Shown in pieces: positions 1 to 6,652 of a DNA stretch of 7,073 nucleotides; the first letter of the stretch is position 1; every line of letters begins with the position of its first letter. The notes under the pieces were generated by a model. The model had not been told where the DNA came from. It saw nothing but the letters and a program-made list of their open reading frames with translations, and did no database searches. The position numbers and the translations under genes were made by a program. This DNA is from Gammaproteobacteria bacterium (GTDB lineage Bacteria > Pseudomonadota > Gammaproteobacteria > Chromatiales > Chromatiaceae), in NCBI GenBank assembly GCA_006227775.1, contig SBFV01000366.1:1-7073 (forward strand). Direction: 5' to 3'.

Positions 1-440
1 GCCACCTGGCGGTAGAGGGGCTCGCGAATGGCCATGATGTCGCGCAGACTCTGCAAGGGGTCCGCCGTCTGGATCAGGGGCCGGTTACGGTCGCGGTTGG
101 TGCGGGCGAATTGCTGCTCCGGGCTGCAATGGAGGTAGATCACCACGCCCCGGGCGGTCAGGCGCTGACGGTTGATCTCCCGCAGCACGGCACCACCGCC
201 GGTGGCCAGGACGATGCCCTCCTGGTCGGTCAGGTCGGCGATGACCTGCTCCTCGCGCTTGCGAAAGCCCTCCTCGCCCTCGTATTCGAAGATGGTGGGG
301 ATGTCCACGCCCGTGCGGCGCTGGATCTCATGGTCGCTGTCCGCGAATCGGAAGGACAGGGCATCGGCGAGCTGGCGGCCGATGGTGGATTTGCCGGCCC
401 CCATGGGACCGACGAGAAAGATGTTGTTTAACCGCTTCAT
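1..440 (-). CDS. aroK: Shikimate kinase AroK (3' end beyond window)
   Basis: This enzyme phosphorylates shikimate to shikimate 3-phosphate with ATP in the cytoplasm, the fifth step of the chorismate (aromatic amino acid) pathway. The first 146 codons are present and the gene runs off the left edge without a stop. The Walker A loop GPMGAGKST lies at residues 11-19. The shikimate-binding region shows Asp34 and Asp36, Arg60 in GFRKRE, and the glycine triplet of LATGGGAV at about 78-85. The lid motif RNRPLI is at 118-123. The sequence follows E. coli AroK almost block by block, including a start a few residues before NIFLVGPMGAGKST, which supports the ATG at 438-440. No strong Shine-Dalgarno sequence precedes it. 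It lies 65 bp downstream of pilQ on the same strand, the usual pilQ-aroK junction, so it is probably read from the pil transcript at least in part. aroB would be expected next, outside the window. Confidence 0.96.
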   Translation of the reverse strand, partial: MKRLNNIFLVGPMGAGKSTIGRQLADALSFRFADSDHEIQRRTGVDIPTIFEYEGEEGFRKREEQVIADLTDQEGIVLATGGGAVLREINRQRLTARGVVIYLHCSPEQQFARTNRDRNRPLIQTADPLQSLRDIMAIREPLYRQV

Positions 441-505
441 GGAGAGATACTTTCTCGATAGGGATCAACCTGTTCAATCGCTCTTGGGGGTGCTGGGACC
501 CGGTG

Positions 506-2728
506 TCAGCGCGTTTTCAACTCTTCTTGCAGAATGCGGGGAGTGACGAAAATGAGCAATTCCTTGTTGGTTTCCTGACGGGAATCATTCTTGAAGAGAG
601 TGCCCAGGATCGGTAAATCGCCCAACCAGGGCACCTGATCCTTGTTGGAGAACCGGGAACGCTCGAACACGCCACCCAGGACCACGGTTTCGCCATTGTC
701 CACCAGGACGTTGGTCTCCACCGTCCTTTTATTGATATAGGGGTTGCCATCGACCGCCAGGACGGCATCCGCCTCGTCCTTGGATACCTTCAGGCCCATG
801 ATGATGCGATTGTCCGGGGTGATGTGGGGCGTGACATCCAATTTCAGGGTGGCATCCTCATATTTCACGGTGGCCGGTTGATCGACGGTCCCGGGGGTGA
901 CAATCGGAACCCGCTGCCCCACTTCGATCAGGGCGGCTTGTTTGTCGGAGGTGATGACCCGGGGATTGGCCACGATTTCCCCGCGCCCCTCCTCCTGCAT
1001 CGCCGTCAGTTCCAGTTGCAGCAGGTAGCTTCCGATCTTGCCAACCAGGAAGTTGATACCGCTCGTGGCGTTGATGGCCGGCAAATCAACCATGAGGGGG
1101 ACCGTATCGTCGATGGTGGTGCCCCAATAATCCTCGCCTTTCAACGTACCCCGTTGTGAACCGTAAATTTCGTTGAAGTTGCCCGTTTTTTCATTGACTT
1201 CCAAACGGTTATAGCCAAAGCGGACCCCAAGTTCCCGGGCGAAATTGTCGGTGGCGATGACCACCCGCGACTCGATCATGACCTGGCGCACGGGGATATC
1301 CAGACGGGCCACCAATTGGCGTATCTCCGCCAATTTTTCCGCCGTCTCCAGGACCAGGAGGGTGTTGGTGCGTTCATCAGCGGTGACGCTGCCTCGACTG
1401 GAGAGGAGCCCCTTGACTTCCGCCTGTTCCTGTTCGGCCATGGCTTTGCCGGTGGTCTGGCCGAGATTGGCCATCGCCTGGCCGGTGGTGATCTGGCGGG
1501 TTTCCAGGAGCTTGGCGATATCCGCCGCCTTGGCGTAATTGATCTGGATGTACTCGGTGCGCAATGGGGCCAGTTCCTCGAACTTCCGGCTGGCCTCCAG
1601 CTCCTTTTCCTCCCGCGCCATGACTTCCTCGGTGGGCCCCACCATGATGACATTGCCCTTCTGGCGCATGGTCAGCCCCTTGGCCTTGAGAATGATATCC
1701 AGGGCCTGATCCCAGGGCACGTTTTTCAGGCGCAGGGTGACGTTACCCGTGACGGTGTCGCTGGCGACCAGGTTGAGGCCGGTGAAATCCGCCAGGAGCT
1801 GGAGTACGGCGCGGACTTCGATGTCCTGAAAATTCAGGCTCAACCGGTCCCCGGTGAAGGTTACCCGCTCCCGTTGACGCCGTCCCCGTTCCTTGGGGCT
1901 GGGGGCTCGGAATTCGAGGGTGAAGGTCTCGTTGACCTGGTAGGCCAGGTATTCGTGATCCTTGGCGGTTGCAACGCTGATCTCGACATCCCGACCCTGG
2001 GCACGGGTTTCGATGGCGACGACGGGGGTGCCAAAATCCGCCACGTCCAGCCGGCGACGGAGGCGTTCGGGCAGGGAGGTATCCAGTACCTCGGCGACCA
2101 CCTTTCCGCCCTTGTCCTGGACCGAGACCCGGGTCTTTTCGGTCGGGAGCTTGACCAGTACCCGACCCTCGCCCCCCGGACCCCGCTGGAAATCGACGGC
2201 GCGCAACTCGGGACTAGCCCGCGCGGTCGCGGCCCGTCCCGCCTCCCCCAAGAGCGCCCCGTTTCCCTCGGGGGCGGCGATGGTCTTTTCATTGATGGCG
2301 ACGGTCACCCGATCGCCCAGGCTAAGCACCTGGTAGGGGACCAGACTGGTGAGATTGATGACGATCCGGGTACGACCCTGGGCATCCAGGGCGGTGAGAC
2401 TCTGCACCGGACCGACGTCGATCTGGACGTTCTTGCGCGGCAGTTCGCTGGTGACGGCGGGGAGGTCGATGACGATCCGGGCCGGCGAATCGGTGGCGAA
2501 ATCCTGAACCGTGGTCGTCGTGGGCGCCGATAGCACCAGGTCGATGCGGACCTGGCCTCCCGGGAGGGTAGTGAACTCGACGTCCTTGAGGGCCACCGCC
2601 AGGACCCGGGAGGGGGCCAGACCCAGCAACACAAGGAGCCCGATCAGTGCCAGGCGCCAGGGGAGCGCGGCCTGCCTATGGGCAAAAGCGCCGTTCTTCT
2701 CGGCCAGGATACAGGGGTGAGGCTGCAT
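506..2728 (-). CDS. pilQ: Type IV pilus outer-membrane secretin PilQ
   Basis: PilQ forms the multimeric outer-membrane pore through which the type IV pilus leaves the cell. In this 740-residue protein a hydrophobic stretch at about 25-45, ending in VLAVA, looks like a Sec signal. Two AMIN domains (peptidoglycan-binding in this family) follow at about 47-145 and 175-272. The secretin N0/STN domain is at about 297-363 and an N1-type domain at about 391-475, with the Gln/Ala/Gly-rich insertion usual there. The secretin barrel domain covers about 540-735. It contains EIVANPRVITSDKQAAL (584-600) and the signature VPWLGDLPILGTLF (699-712), and ends with a typical LLIFVTPRIL. Length matches known PilQ proteins of about 700-760 residues. 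The n-region of the signal is long, about 24 residues, but no later Met gives a better start. The ATG lies 18 bp after the pilP stop with a poor Shine-Dalgarno sequence, suggesting translational coupling. It is the last pil gene before aroK. Confidence 0.97.
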   Translation of the reverse strand: MQPHPCILAEKNGAFAHRQAALPWRLALIGLLVLLGLAPSRVLAVALKDVEFTTLPGGQVRIDLVLSAPTTTTVQDFATDSPARIVIDLPAVTSELPRKNVQIDVGPVQSLTALDAQGRTRIVINLTSLVPYQVLSLGDRVTVAINEKTIAAPEGNGALLGEAGRAATARASPELRAVDFQRGPGGEGRVLVKLPTEKTRVSVQDKGGKVVAEVLDTSLPERLRRRLDVADFGTPVVAIETRAQGRDVEISVATAKDHEYLAYQVNETFTLEFRAPSPKERGRRQRERVTFTGDRLSLNFQDIEVRAVLQLLADFTGLNLVASDTVTGNVTLRLKNVPWDQALDIILKAKGLTMRQKGNVIMVGPTEEVMAREEKELEASRKFEELAPLRTEYIQINYAKAADIAKLLETRQITTGQAMANLGQTTGKAMAEQEQAEVKGLLSSRGSVTADERTNTLLVLETAEKLAEIRQLVARLDIPVRQVMIESRVVIATDNFARELGVRFGYNRLEVNEKTGNFNEIYGSQRGTLKGEDYWGTTIDDTVPLMVDLPAINATSGINFLVGKIGSYLLQLELTAMQEEGRGEIVANPRVITSDKQAALIEVGQRVPIVTPGTVDQPATVKYEDATLKLDVTPHITPDNRIIMGLKVSKDEADAVLAVDGNPYINKRTVETNVLVDNGETVVLGGVFERSRFSNKDQVPWLGDLPILGTLFKNDSRQETNKELLIFVTPRILQEELKTR

Positions 2729-2746
2729 GGGCGCTGAGTCCGGGGG

Positions 2747-3307
2747 TTACTTTGGTTTCTGATCCGTGGCCAGGGTGAGGGATGCCTCCCGCTCCAGCCA
2801 GCGGCCGGCACCGTCCGGGATGAGCTCGATCAGGTCGATCCGGTGTTCCGAGATCCGAATGATACGGCCATGATTCTGACCCAGATAGTTGCCGGGGGTG
2901 ACAGGGTGGAGGGTCTTGTCCTCCTTGGCCTGAACCAGCCCCCAAATTGCGATGCCCTGCTGCAGAATCCCTCGCATGATCAAGCTGTCGAGGGCGAAAC
3001 GTTCCAGGGCCTCCCGGGGCCGATGGGGGTTCGGGGCGATGCCGCCGGGAGCGGACGGGGCGGGAATGACGGCCGCCGTCTCTCGGTCCAGAACAAAGGG
3101 ATCGCGGCGCTTGCGTGGATCGTACAGAAAGCCCTCCGCCAGGGTAAATTCGGGCAGGGGCTCGATGGGCGGCGGGCGACGCAGCTTGGTCTGATGGACA
3201 TAATCTTGCAAGTCGGTCAGATCCCGATTCCCACACCCCGCCAGACCCAGGGCAACAAGGCTCAGGACGAGATGCGAAACCGCCCTTGACCTGACCAGGC
3301 TGGTCAT
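2747..3307 (-). CDS. pilP: Type IV pilus inner-membrane lipoprotein PilP
   Basis: PilP is a periplasmic lipoprotein anchored in the inner membrane. It connects the PilN/PilO pair to the N-terminal domains of the PilQ secretin. The signal peptide ends in the lipobox LAGC, with the lipidated cysteine at residue 25. It is followed by a short mature N-terminus (TDLQDYVHQTK, 31-41) and a proline-rich linker. The family's FLYDP..RRDPF block is at 60-71, and LERFALDSLIMRGIL at 101-115 opens the C-terminal beta-domain. That domain continues through GNYLGQNHGRIIRI (139-152) to the end. At 186 residues it is slightly longer than the usual 170-175. The start codon overlaps the pilO stop in an ATGA arrangement, and AGGAG lies about 11 bases upstream of the ATG inside pilO. 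The protein is highly diagnostic both by motif and by position between pilO and pilQ. Confidence 0.96.
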   Translation of the reverse strand: MTSLVRSRAVSHLVLSLVALGLAGCGNRDLTDLQDYVHQTKLRRPPPIEPLPEFTLAEGFLYDPRKRRDPFVLDRETAAVIPAPSAPGGIAPNPHRPREALERFALDSLIMRGILQQGIAIWGLVQAKEDKTLHPVTPGNYLGQNHGRIIRISEHRIDLIELIPDGAGRWLEREASLTLATDQKPK

Positions 3308-4005
3308 TTGGTGGCGGGCTCCTGCTTCACCCCCTGATCCCCTCTATTGGCCTGCGCCTTAGTCCCCTTGGCACCTTTCTTGTTGTCCTCCCCCTGAGCC
3401 ATCTCCGACTCTTCCAGGTAGCGGTAGGTCTTGACCGTGGCGCGCATACTCAGTTTGCTGGGGGTCGTGGGGTCGGGAGGGTCCTTGTGCTGGGAGCTGA
3501 TGATCACGTCATGGACGGTCACAATCCGTGGTAGGGCGGCGAGACCGCTGACGAAGCTAGCCAGTTCATGATAGCCACCCGTCACCTGGACCTGAATGGG
3601 CAGTTCGGCGTAAAAGTTGCGAGCGACTTCCGCCGTCGGCTGGAACAGCTCGAATTCCAGGCCCGTGGCGAGGCCGGTCTGGGACACATCCACCAGCAGG
3701 GCGGCAATTTCGTCCCCGCCAGGCAGTTGGCGTACCAGATCCTTGAATAGTTCATCCATCTCGGCGAGCTGTTCGCGATGGGTTTCCAGGTTGGCGGCCA
3801 GGCGTTGCTTGCTTTCGAAGGTGGCGCGCAGTTCCGTCTCCTTGCTCTCCACCTGGCTGAGGCGGTCGAGTTGATCCTGCGCCAGGAACCAGTACCAACC
3901 GCCGGCCAGCACCGCGCACAGAAAAAAGATCAGGATGCCCTTGGCCAGGGGGGGCCAGTCGCCGATCGTGCTGAGATCGAGGTTGTTGAGTTCTCTCAGA
4001 TCCAT
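3304..4005 (-). CDS. pilO: Type IV pilus inner-membrane protein PilO
   Basis: PilO is a bitopic inner-membrane protein that dimerises with PilN and binds PilP, forming the periplasmic part of the pilus alignment complex. The N-terminus MDLRELNNLDLSTIGDWP is the family's short cytoplasmic segment. A single membrane helix follows at about 22-42 (ILIFFLCAVLAGGWYWFLA). A charged coiled-coil region covers about 44-95, then LVRQLPGGDEIAALLVDVSQ (90-109). The ferredoxin-like periplasmic domain spans about 110-195 (PIQVQVTGGYHELASFVSGL). Residues about 201-233 form a Lys/Gly/Gln-rich, low-complexity tail. This makes the protein longer than the roughly 207 residues of Pseudomonas PilO. The gene starts 24 bp after pilN without a clear Shine-Dalgarno sequence and ends in an ATGA overlap with pilP. 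Function is assigned from family and operon position. Confidence 0.96.
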   Translation of the reverse strand: MDLRELNNLDLSTIGDWPPLAKGILIFFLCAVLAGGWYWFLAQDQLDRLSQVESKETELRATFESKQRLAANLETHREQLAEMDELFKDLVRQLPGGDEIAALLVDVSQTGLATGLEFELFQPTAEVARNFYAELPIQVQVTGGYHELASFVSGLAALPRIVTVHDVIISSQHKDPPDPTTPSKLSMRATVKTYRYLEESEMAQGEDNKKGAKGTKAQANRGDQGVKQEPATK

Positions 4006-4029
4006 GGCGGGCCAGGGCTGGCGCCGGTC

Positions 4030-4602
4030 TCAGCCGGCCGCCTTTGCCTCCTCGGGTGACGGTGGCCGCTGCTGTCGCATTTGCAGTTCGAAGTGACTCA
4101 GCCCCGCGTCGGATTTGTCCTGCTCCTTGATGATCTTGAGCATGGGATCGGTCATCCAGGCCGAGGCGTTGATGTTGCGCATCAGTTCCGAGATACGGCC
4201 GTAGGACTGGGCGCGCCCCTCCAGGACCACCTGGTTCCCGGTTTGCCTGATACCGGTGAGCAGGACGCCGTTGGGGATGGTGGTGACGATCTCATCGAAA
4301 AGGTGGACGACCTCCGGGCGAAGATGCTGTAGCTCCTGGATGATCTCCATGCGCGCCAGCAGGTCCTGCTTTTGGTTCTCGATTTCCTTGATCTCTCGTA
4401 TCTTACTGTCGAGACGAGCGATTTCGACGGTGAGCAAGGCATTGCGGGCTTCCTGGGCCAGGATCCAGTCTTCGGTGAGAAAGTAACTGGCCAGGGCGCC
4501 GGCCAGGGTGAGGACGACCGCGAGGATGCTCGCCGCGGTCATGAGCCGCTGGCGCCGGTGGCGTTCCTTCTCCCGCCAGGGGAGCAGATTGACGCGGGCC
4601 AT
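4030..4602 (-). CDS. pilN: Type IV pilus inner-membrane protein PilN
   Basis: PilN is a bitopic inner-membrane protein whose cytoplasmic N-terminus is held by the actin-like protein PilM and whose periplasmic part pairs with PilO. The N-terminus reads MARVNLLPWREKERHRRQR, carrying the conserved NLLPWR motif (residues 5-10) that fits a groove in PilM. The membrane helix is at about 23-42. A coiled coil with many Glu, Lys and Ile residues runs from about 48 to 92. The compact periplasmic domain starts at HLRPEVVHLFDEI (93-105) and includes PNGVLLTGI and VVLEGRAQSYGRISELMRNI (125-144). A proline- and glutamate-rich tail ends the 190-residue protein, a normal family length. Its ATG directly follows the pilM stop (TGAATG), so translation is very probably coupled to pilM. 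Confidence 0.97.
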   Translation of the reverse strand: MARVNLLPWREKERHRRQRLMTAASILAVVLTLAGALASYFLTEDWILAQEARNALLTVEIARLDSKIREIKEIENQKQDLLARMEIIQELQHLRPEVVHLFDEIVTTIPNGVLLTGIRQTGNQVVLEGRAQSYGRISELMRNINASAWMTDPMLKIIKEQDKSDAGLSHFELQMRQQRPPSPEEAKAAG

Positions 4603-5670
4603 TCAGTCGAACCCGCGCAGGGCCAGACCCACCGCCAAGACCAACGCCGGCCCGTAACGCTGGATCAAGCGTGCCGGGACCCGAGGGCCCAAGGTCATGT
4701 GGACAAAGGGATTGGCGACATAAGCCAAGATACCCAGGCGGGCATTGACTTCCTGCTCCATGCCCGGGAGAGCCGCGACGCCGCCGGTCAGGAGGATCTG
4801 GTCGGCGGGTTTGGAATTGGTCGAGGAGTAATAAAACTGCAAGGCGCGCCCAATCTGCTGGGTCAATACCTCTAGGAAAGGAAAGCATACCTCGGCGGTA
4901 AAATTCTCGGGATACTCCCCCCCCTCGAGGCGACGCCGGGCCTCTTCATCAGAGAAGCCATAGCGATGCTGGATGTCTTCCAGCAGTTGGGCGGCGGCGA
5001 AACCCTGCTCGCGGTTGAACAGACCCCGACCATTACGGACGACCTGGATGCGCGTGGCCTTGGCGCCGATATCGGTGATGGCGATGGTGCTGTCCTTGGC
5101 CTGGGCACCCATGGCCAGAATGGCCCCGTTCTCCAGGGCATAGGGCTCCGCATCGACGACCTCCGCCTGGAGGCCGGCGATATCCAGGGCCGCCATCAGG
5201 TTATCGACGACCTCATGACGGGTCGCCACCAGCAGGACATCGACCTCGCCCTGGATGACGGCGGGTCCCAGAACGGTGAAATCGAGATTGACCTCATCGA
5301 GGGGATAGGGGATGTATTGATCCGCGTCGAGCTGGATCAGGCCCTCCATCTCGGTATCCTTCAGCCCCGCGGTCATGGAAATGACCTTGGTGATGGTGGC
5401 GGAACTGGGCACGGCGACGGCCGCGGCCTTGGCCTTGGTACCGGAACGGGCGACCGCCCGACGAATGGCCGCGCCAACGGCTTGGATATCGGCGATCTTT
5501 TTATCGACCAGGGCGGTGGTGGGCAGCGGCTCCAGGGCGCAGCTTTCCACCCGGTAGGTAGGGGTGGAAGCGGGGCGGGTCCGTGAGAGTTCCACCAGCT
5601 TGACCGCGGTCGAGCCGATATCGATCCCCAGGAGCGGCGCCTGCTTGCGGCCGAGGCCAAGGCTGAACAT
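4603..5670 (-). CDS. pilM: Type IV pilus actin-like ATPase PilM
   Basis: PilM is a cytoplasmic FtsA/actin-fold protein that binds ATP and the N-terminal peptide of PilN, joining the pilus motor side to the alignment complex. Numbered from the ATG at 5668-5670 (355 aa), the phosphate-1 motif GIDIGSTAVKLVEL begins at residue 15. The PilM-typical QYIPYPLDEVNLDF lies at about 118-131, the phosphate-2 motif TDIGAKAT at about 199-206, and the adenosine motif LLTGGVAALPGMEQEV at about 293-308. An upstream GTG at 5734-5736 extends the frame by 22 residues (MNRIKDLFPPGPQPDS...). I prefer the ATG because PilM proteins are about 354 residues and place the phosphate-1 motif 12-15 residues from the start. 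Neither start has a good Shine-Dalgarno sequence, so the choice rests on family length. It is the first gene of the pilMNOPQ operon, and its stop abuts the pilN start. Confidence 0.93.
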   Translation of the reverse strand: MFSLGLGRKQAPLLGIDIGSTAVKLVELSRTRPASTPTYRVESCALEPLPTTALVDKKIADIQAVGAAIRRAVARSGTKAKAAAVAVPSSATITKVISMTAGLKDTEMEGLIQLDADQYIPYPLDEVNLDFTVLGPAVIQGEVDVLLVATRHEVVDNLMAALDIAGLQAEVVDAEPYALENGAILAMGAQAKDSTIAITDIGAKATRIQVVRNGRGLFNREQGFAAAQLLEDIQHRYGFSDEEARRRLEGGEYPENFTAEVCFPFLEVLTQQIGRALQFYYSSTNSKPADQILLTGGVAALPGMEQEVNARLGILAYVANPFVHMTLGPRVPARLIQRYGPALVLAVGLALRGFD

Positions 5671-5781
5671 GGCGGCTAGGCGTGATGATGAGTCGGGTTG
5701 CGGGCCAGGTGGGAATAGGTCTTTAATGCGGTTCACTATATCTCATTTCCCCGCGACTTACCCGGCGGGAGGCCCCAGAGC

Positions 5782-6402
5782 ATGCGACATCGTGAGCGCA
5801 CGCAGACCCGGCGCCGCTGGCTGGCGGAGGAGGCGGCGCGCCTCATGGCGGAGCAGGGCATCGTCGAGCCGGAACGAGCACGACGCAAGGTAGCGGAGCG
5901 GGCGGGAATCGACGACAAGCGTCAGTGGCCGAGCAACGAGGAAATCCACGCGGCGCTACAGGCTTATCGCCGGCTGTTCTGGCGACCGGACCAGGGCGCC
6001 GCGGTCAGCCGCCAACGCCAGCAGGCCTTGATGGCCATGCGCCATTTTCACCGCTTCGGTCCGCGCTTGAGCGGTAGCCTGGCGACCGATTACCCCGATC
6101 CCGCCCAGCCGGTACGCCTGCAACTGTTCGCCGAGACCATCGACGAGGTGGTGCTGGATCTGCTCAACCGGGGCATCCGCTGGCGGCAACGCCAGGAGTC
6201 GCGCCGTTTCGCCGACGGCAGCCGGGGCTTTCTGCCCGTGCTGAGCTTTCTGGCGGGTGATACCGCCCTCGAATTACTGGTGCTGCCACGGTCGGCGCGC
6301 AGCAACCCACCCCTGGACCCCCTGGACGAACGCCCCGAGCGCGGTCTGGATACGGCGGGCGTAAGCCGTCTGCTGGCCGGGGAGCCGGTGGAACAAGGGT
6401 GA
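5782..6402 (+). CDS. Uncharacterised 206-aa protein, divergent from pilM
   Basis: The function is unknown. The ATG is preceded by GGGAGG at 5767-5772, nine bases upstream, a much better ribosome site than those of the pil genes. The protein is soluble, with no signal or membrane helix. The N-terminal part (1-70) is Arg-rich and helical, including RRWLAEEAARLMAEQG and the NEEIHAALQAYRRLF block (51-65). A middle part (about 85-125) reads MRHFHRFGPRLSGSL then PVRLQLFAETIDEVVLDLL, and a C-terminal part includes FLPVLSFLAGDTALELLVLP. I recall gammaproteobacterial hypothetical proteins of this pattern; some database entries carry the name UDP-N-acetylmuramate--alanine ligase, which the length and absence of an ATP-binding P-loop do not support. 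A GS..-D alternation followed by an LELLV strand is loosely like a minimal nucleotidyltransferase fold, but this is a guess. The last 20 codons lie in the first copy of a degenerate tandem repeat. Confidence 0.85.
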   Translation: MRHRERTQTRRRWLAEEAARLMAEQGIVEPERARRKVAERAGIDDKRQWPSNEEIHAALQAYRRLFWRPDQGAAVSRQRQQALMAMRHFHRFGPRLSGSLATDYPDPAQPVRLQLFAETIDEVVLDLLNRGIRWRQRQESRRFADGSRGFLPVLSFLAGDTALELLVLPRSARSNPPLDPLDERPERGLDTAGVSRLLAGEPVEQG

Positions 6403-6539
6403 GTCACGGATGGTCTGGGCACCGCGGGCTTGACCGACCCGCTGGCCGGCGTACCAGAGCACCAGGGATGATCAGGGGCGATCTGGATACCGCGGACTTA
6501 ACGAGCCCCGTGGCGACGGCGCCAGAGGAAGCAGGAAAT
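6343..6539 (+). repeat. Degenerate ~69-bp tandem repeat, three copies, over the gene's 3' end
   Basis: Three imperfect copies begin at 6343, 6412 and 6480, giving periods of 69 and 68 bp. Each opens with a form of GGTCTGGATACCGCGGGC. By hand count, copies 1 and 2 match at about 41 of the first 60 positions without gaps, and copies 2 and 3 at about 33 of 50. Copy 1 encodes the C-terminus of the 206-aa protein (GLDTAGVSRLLAGEPVEQG then stop). Copy 2, in the same frame downstream of that stop, reads GLGTAGLTDPLAGVPEHQG with its own TGA at exactly the same repeat position (6469-6471). Copy 3 is shifted by one base and reads DLDTADLTSPVATAPEEAG with no stop there. This suggests duplication of the gene's 3' end followed by decay. 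The boundary of copy 3 is uncertain. Confidence 0.7.
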
Positions 6540-6585
6540 CCAGCGCCGGGGCTGACGACGGAGGGGAAACGGCGGCCACCTCCCC

Positions 6586-6625
6586 AAAGGAAAGCGCCGG
6601 GATGCGGCCTGGCATCACCGGCGCT
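6586..6625 (-). terminator. Rho-independent-type terminator after rpmE
   Basis: On the minus strand, 27 bases after the rpmE stop, a long stem is formed by 6593-6605 (AGCGCCGGGATGC) with 6612-6616 plus 6618-6625 (GCATC and CCGGCGCT). All 13 pairs match, with one bulged A at 6617 and a six-base loop. On the minus strand the stem is followed by TTTCCTTT, a short interrupted T-tract. The stem is very stable, but the T-tract is modest. In the plus direction no T-tract follows, so it is assigned to rpmE. Confidence 0.65.
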
Positions 6626-6630
6626 CCGGG

Positions 6631-6644
6631 GCCCCCGAGGGGGC
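6631..6644. repeat. GCCCCC/GGGGGC hairpin just after rpmE
   Basis: A perfect six-base inverted repeat with a two-base centre lies 8 bases downstream of the rpmE stop, between the stop and the larger terminator stem. In RNA it would give a tight GC-only hairpin in the rpmE 3' UTR. It has no T-tract of its own on either strand. It may assist termination or protect the rpmE mRNA from 3' exonucleases, which is inference. Confidence 0.6.
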
Positions 6645-6652
6645 GGGTAACC

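Larger units (their letters stand above)
6403..6652. other. Intergenic region between convergent genes, no credible gene
   Basis: This 250-bp stretch separates the 206-aa gene on the plus strand from rpmE on the minus strand. The left half is filled by copies 2 and 3 of the degenerate 69-bp repeat. The right half holds the rpmE terminator hairpins. A plus-strand frame at 6399-6650 is open for 83 codons, but it starts at an ATG overlapping the previous gene's stop, is rich in Pro/Gly/Arg, and runs through the terminator, so I do not call it as a gene. I see no plus-strand intrinsic terminator with a T-tract for the 206-aa gene. Confidence 0.6.

Noticed and set aside
1316..2533. 405-codon open frame on the plus strand, antisense to pilQ
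   Set aside because: It is fully opposite a certain secretin gene, has no recognisable domain, and is Gly/Asp/Leu-rich as expected from mirrored GC-rich codons. It is a shadow frame.
2676..3236. 186-codon minus-strand frame overlapping pilP
   Set aside because: It is an out-of-frame reading of pilP and the start of pilQ, rich in Pro, Arg, Gly and Ser, without domain features. PilP itself is clearly diagnostic.
4966..5586. 206-codon plus-strand frame inside pilM
   Set aside because: It is antisense to pilM, with strings of Gly, Asp and Leu typical of shadow frames.
5735..5763. Full sigma-70 promoter for pilM
   Set aside because: The TATAGT -10 box is good, but the hexamer 17 bp upstream (GGGTAA) is not like a -35. 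I mention it only as part of the start-site finding.
6399..6650. 83-codon plus-strand frame after the 206-aa gene
   Set aside because: It contains repeat copy 3 in register, which is notable, but most of it is Pro/Arg/Gly-rich and runs through the rpmE terminator hairpins. There is no credible evidence of coding.
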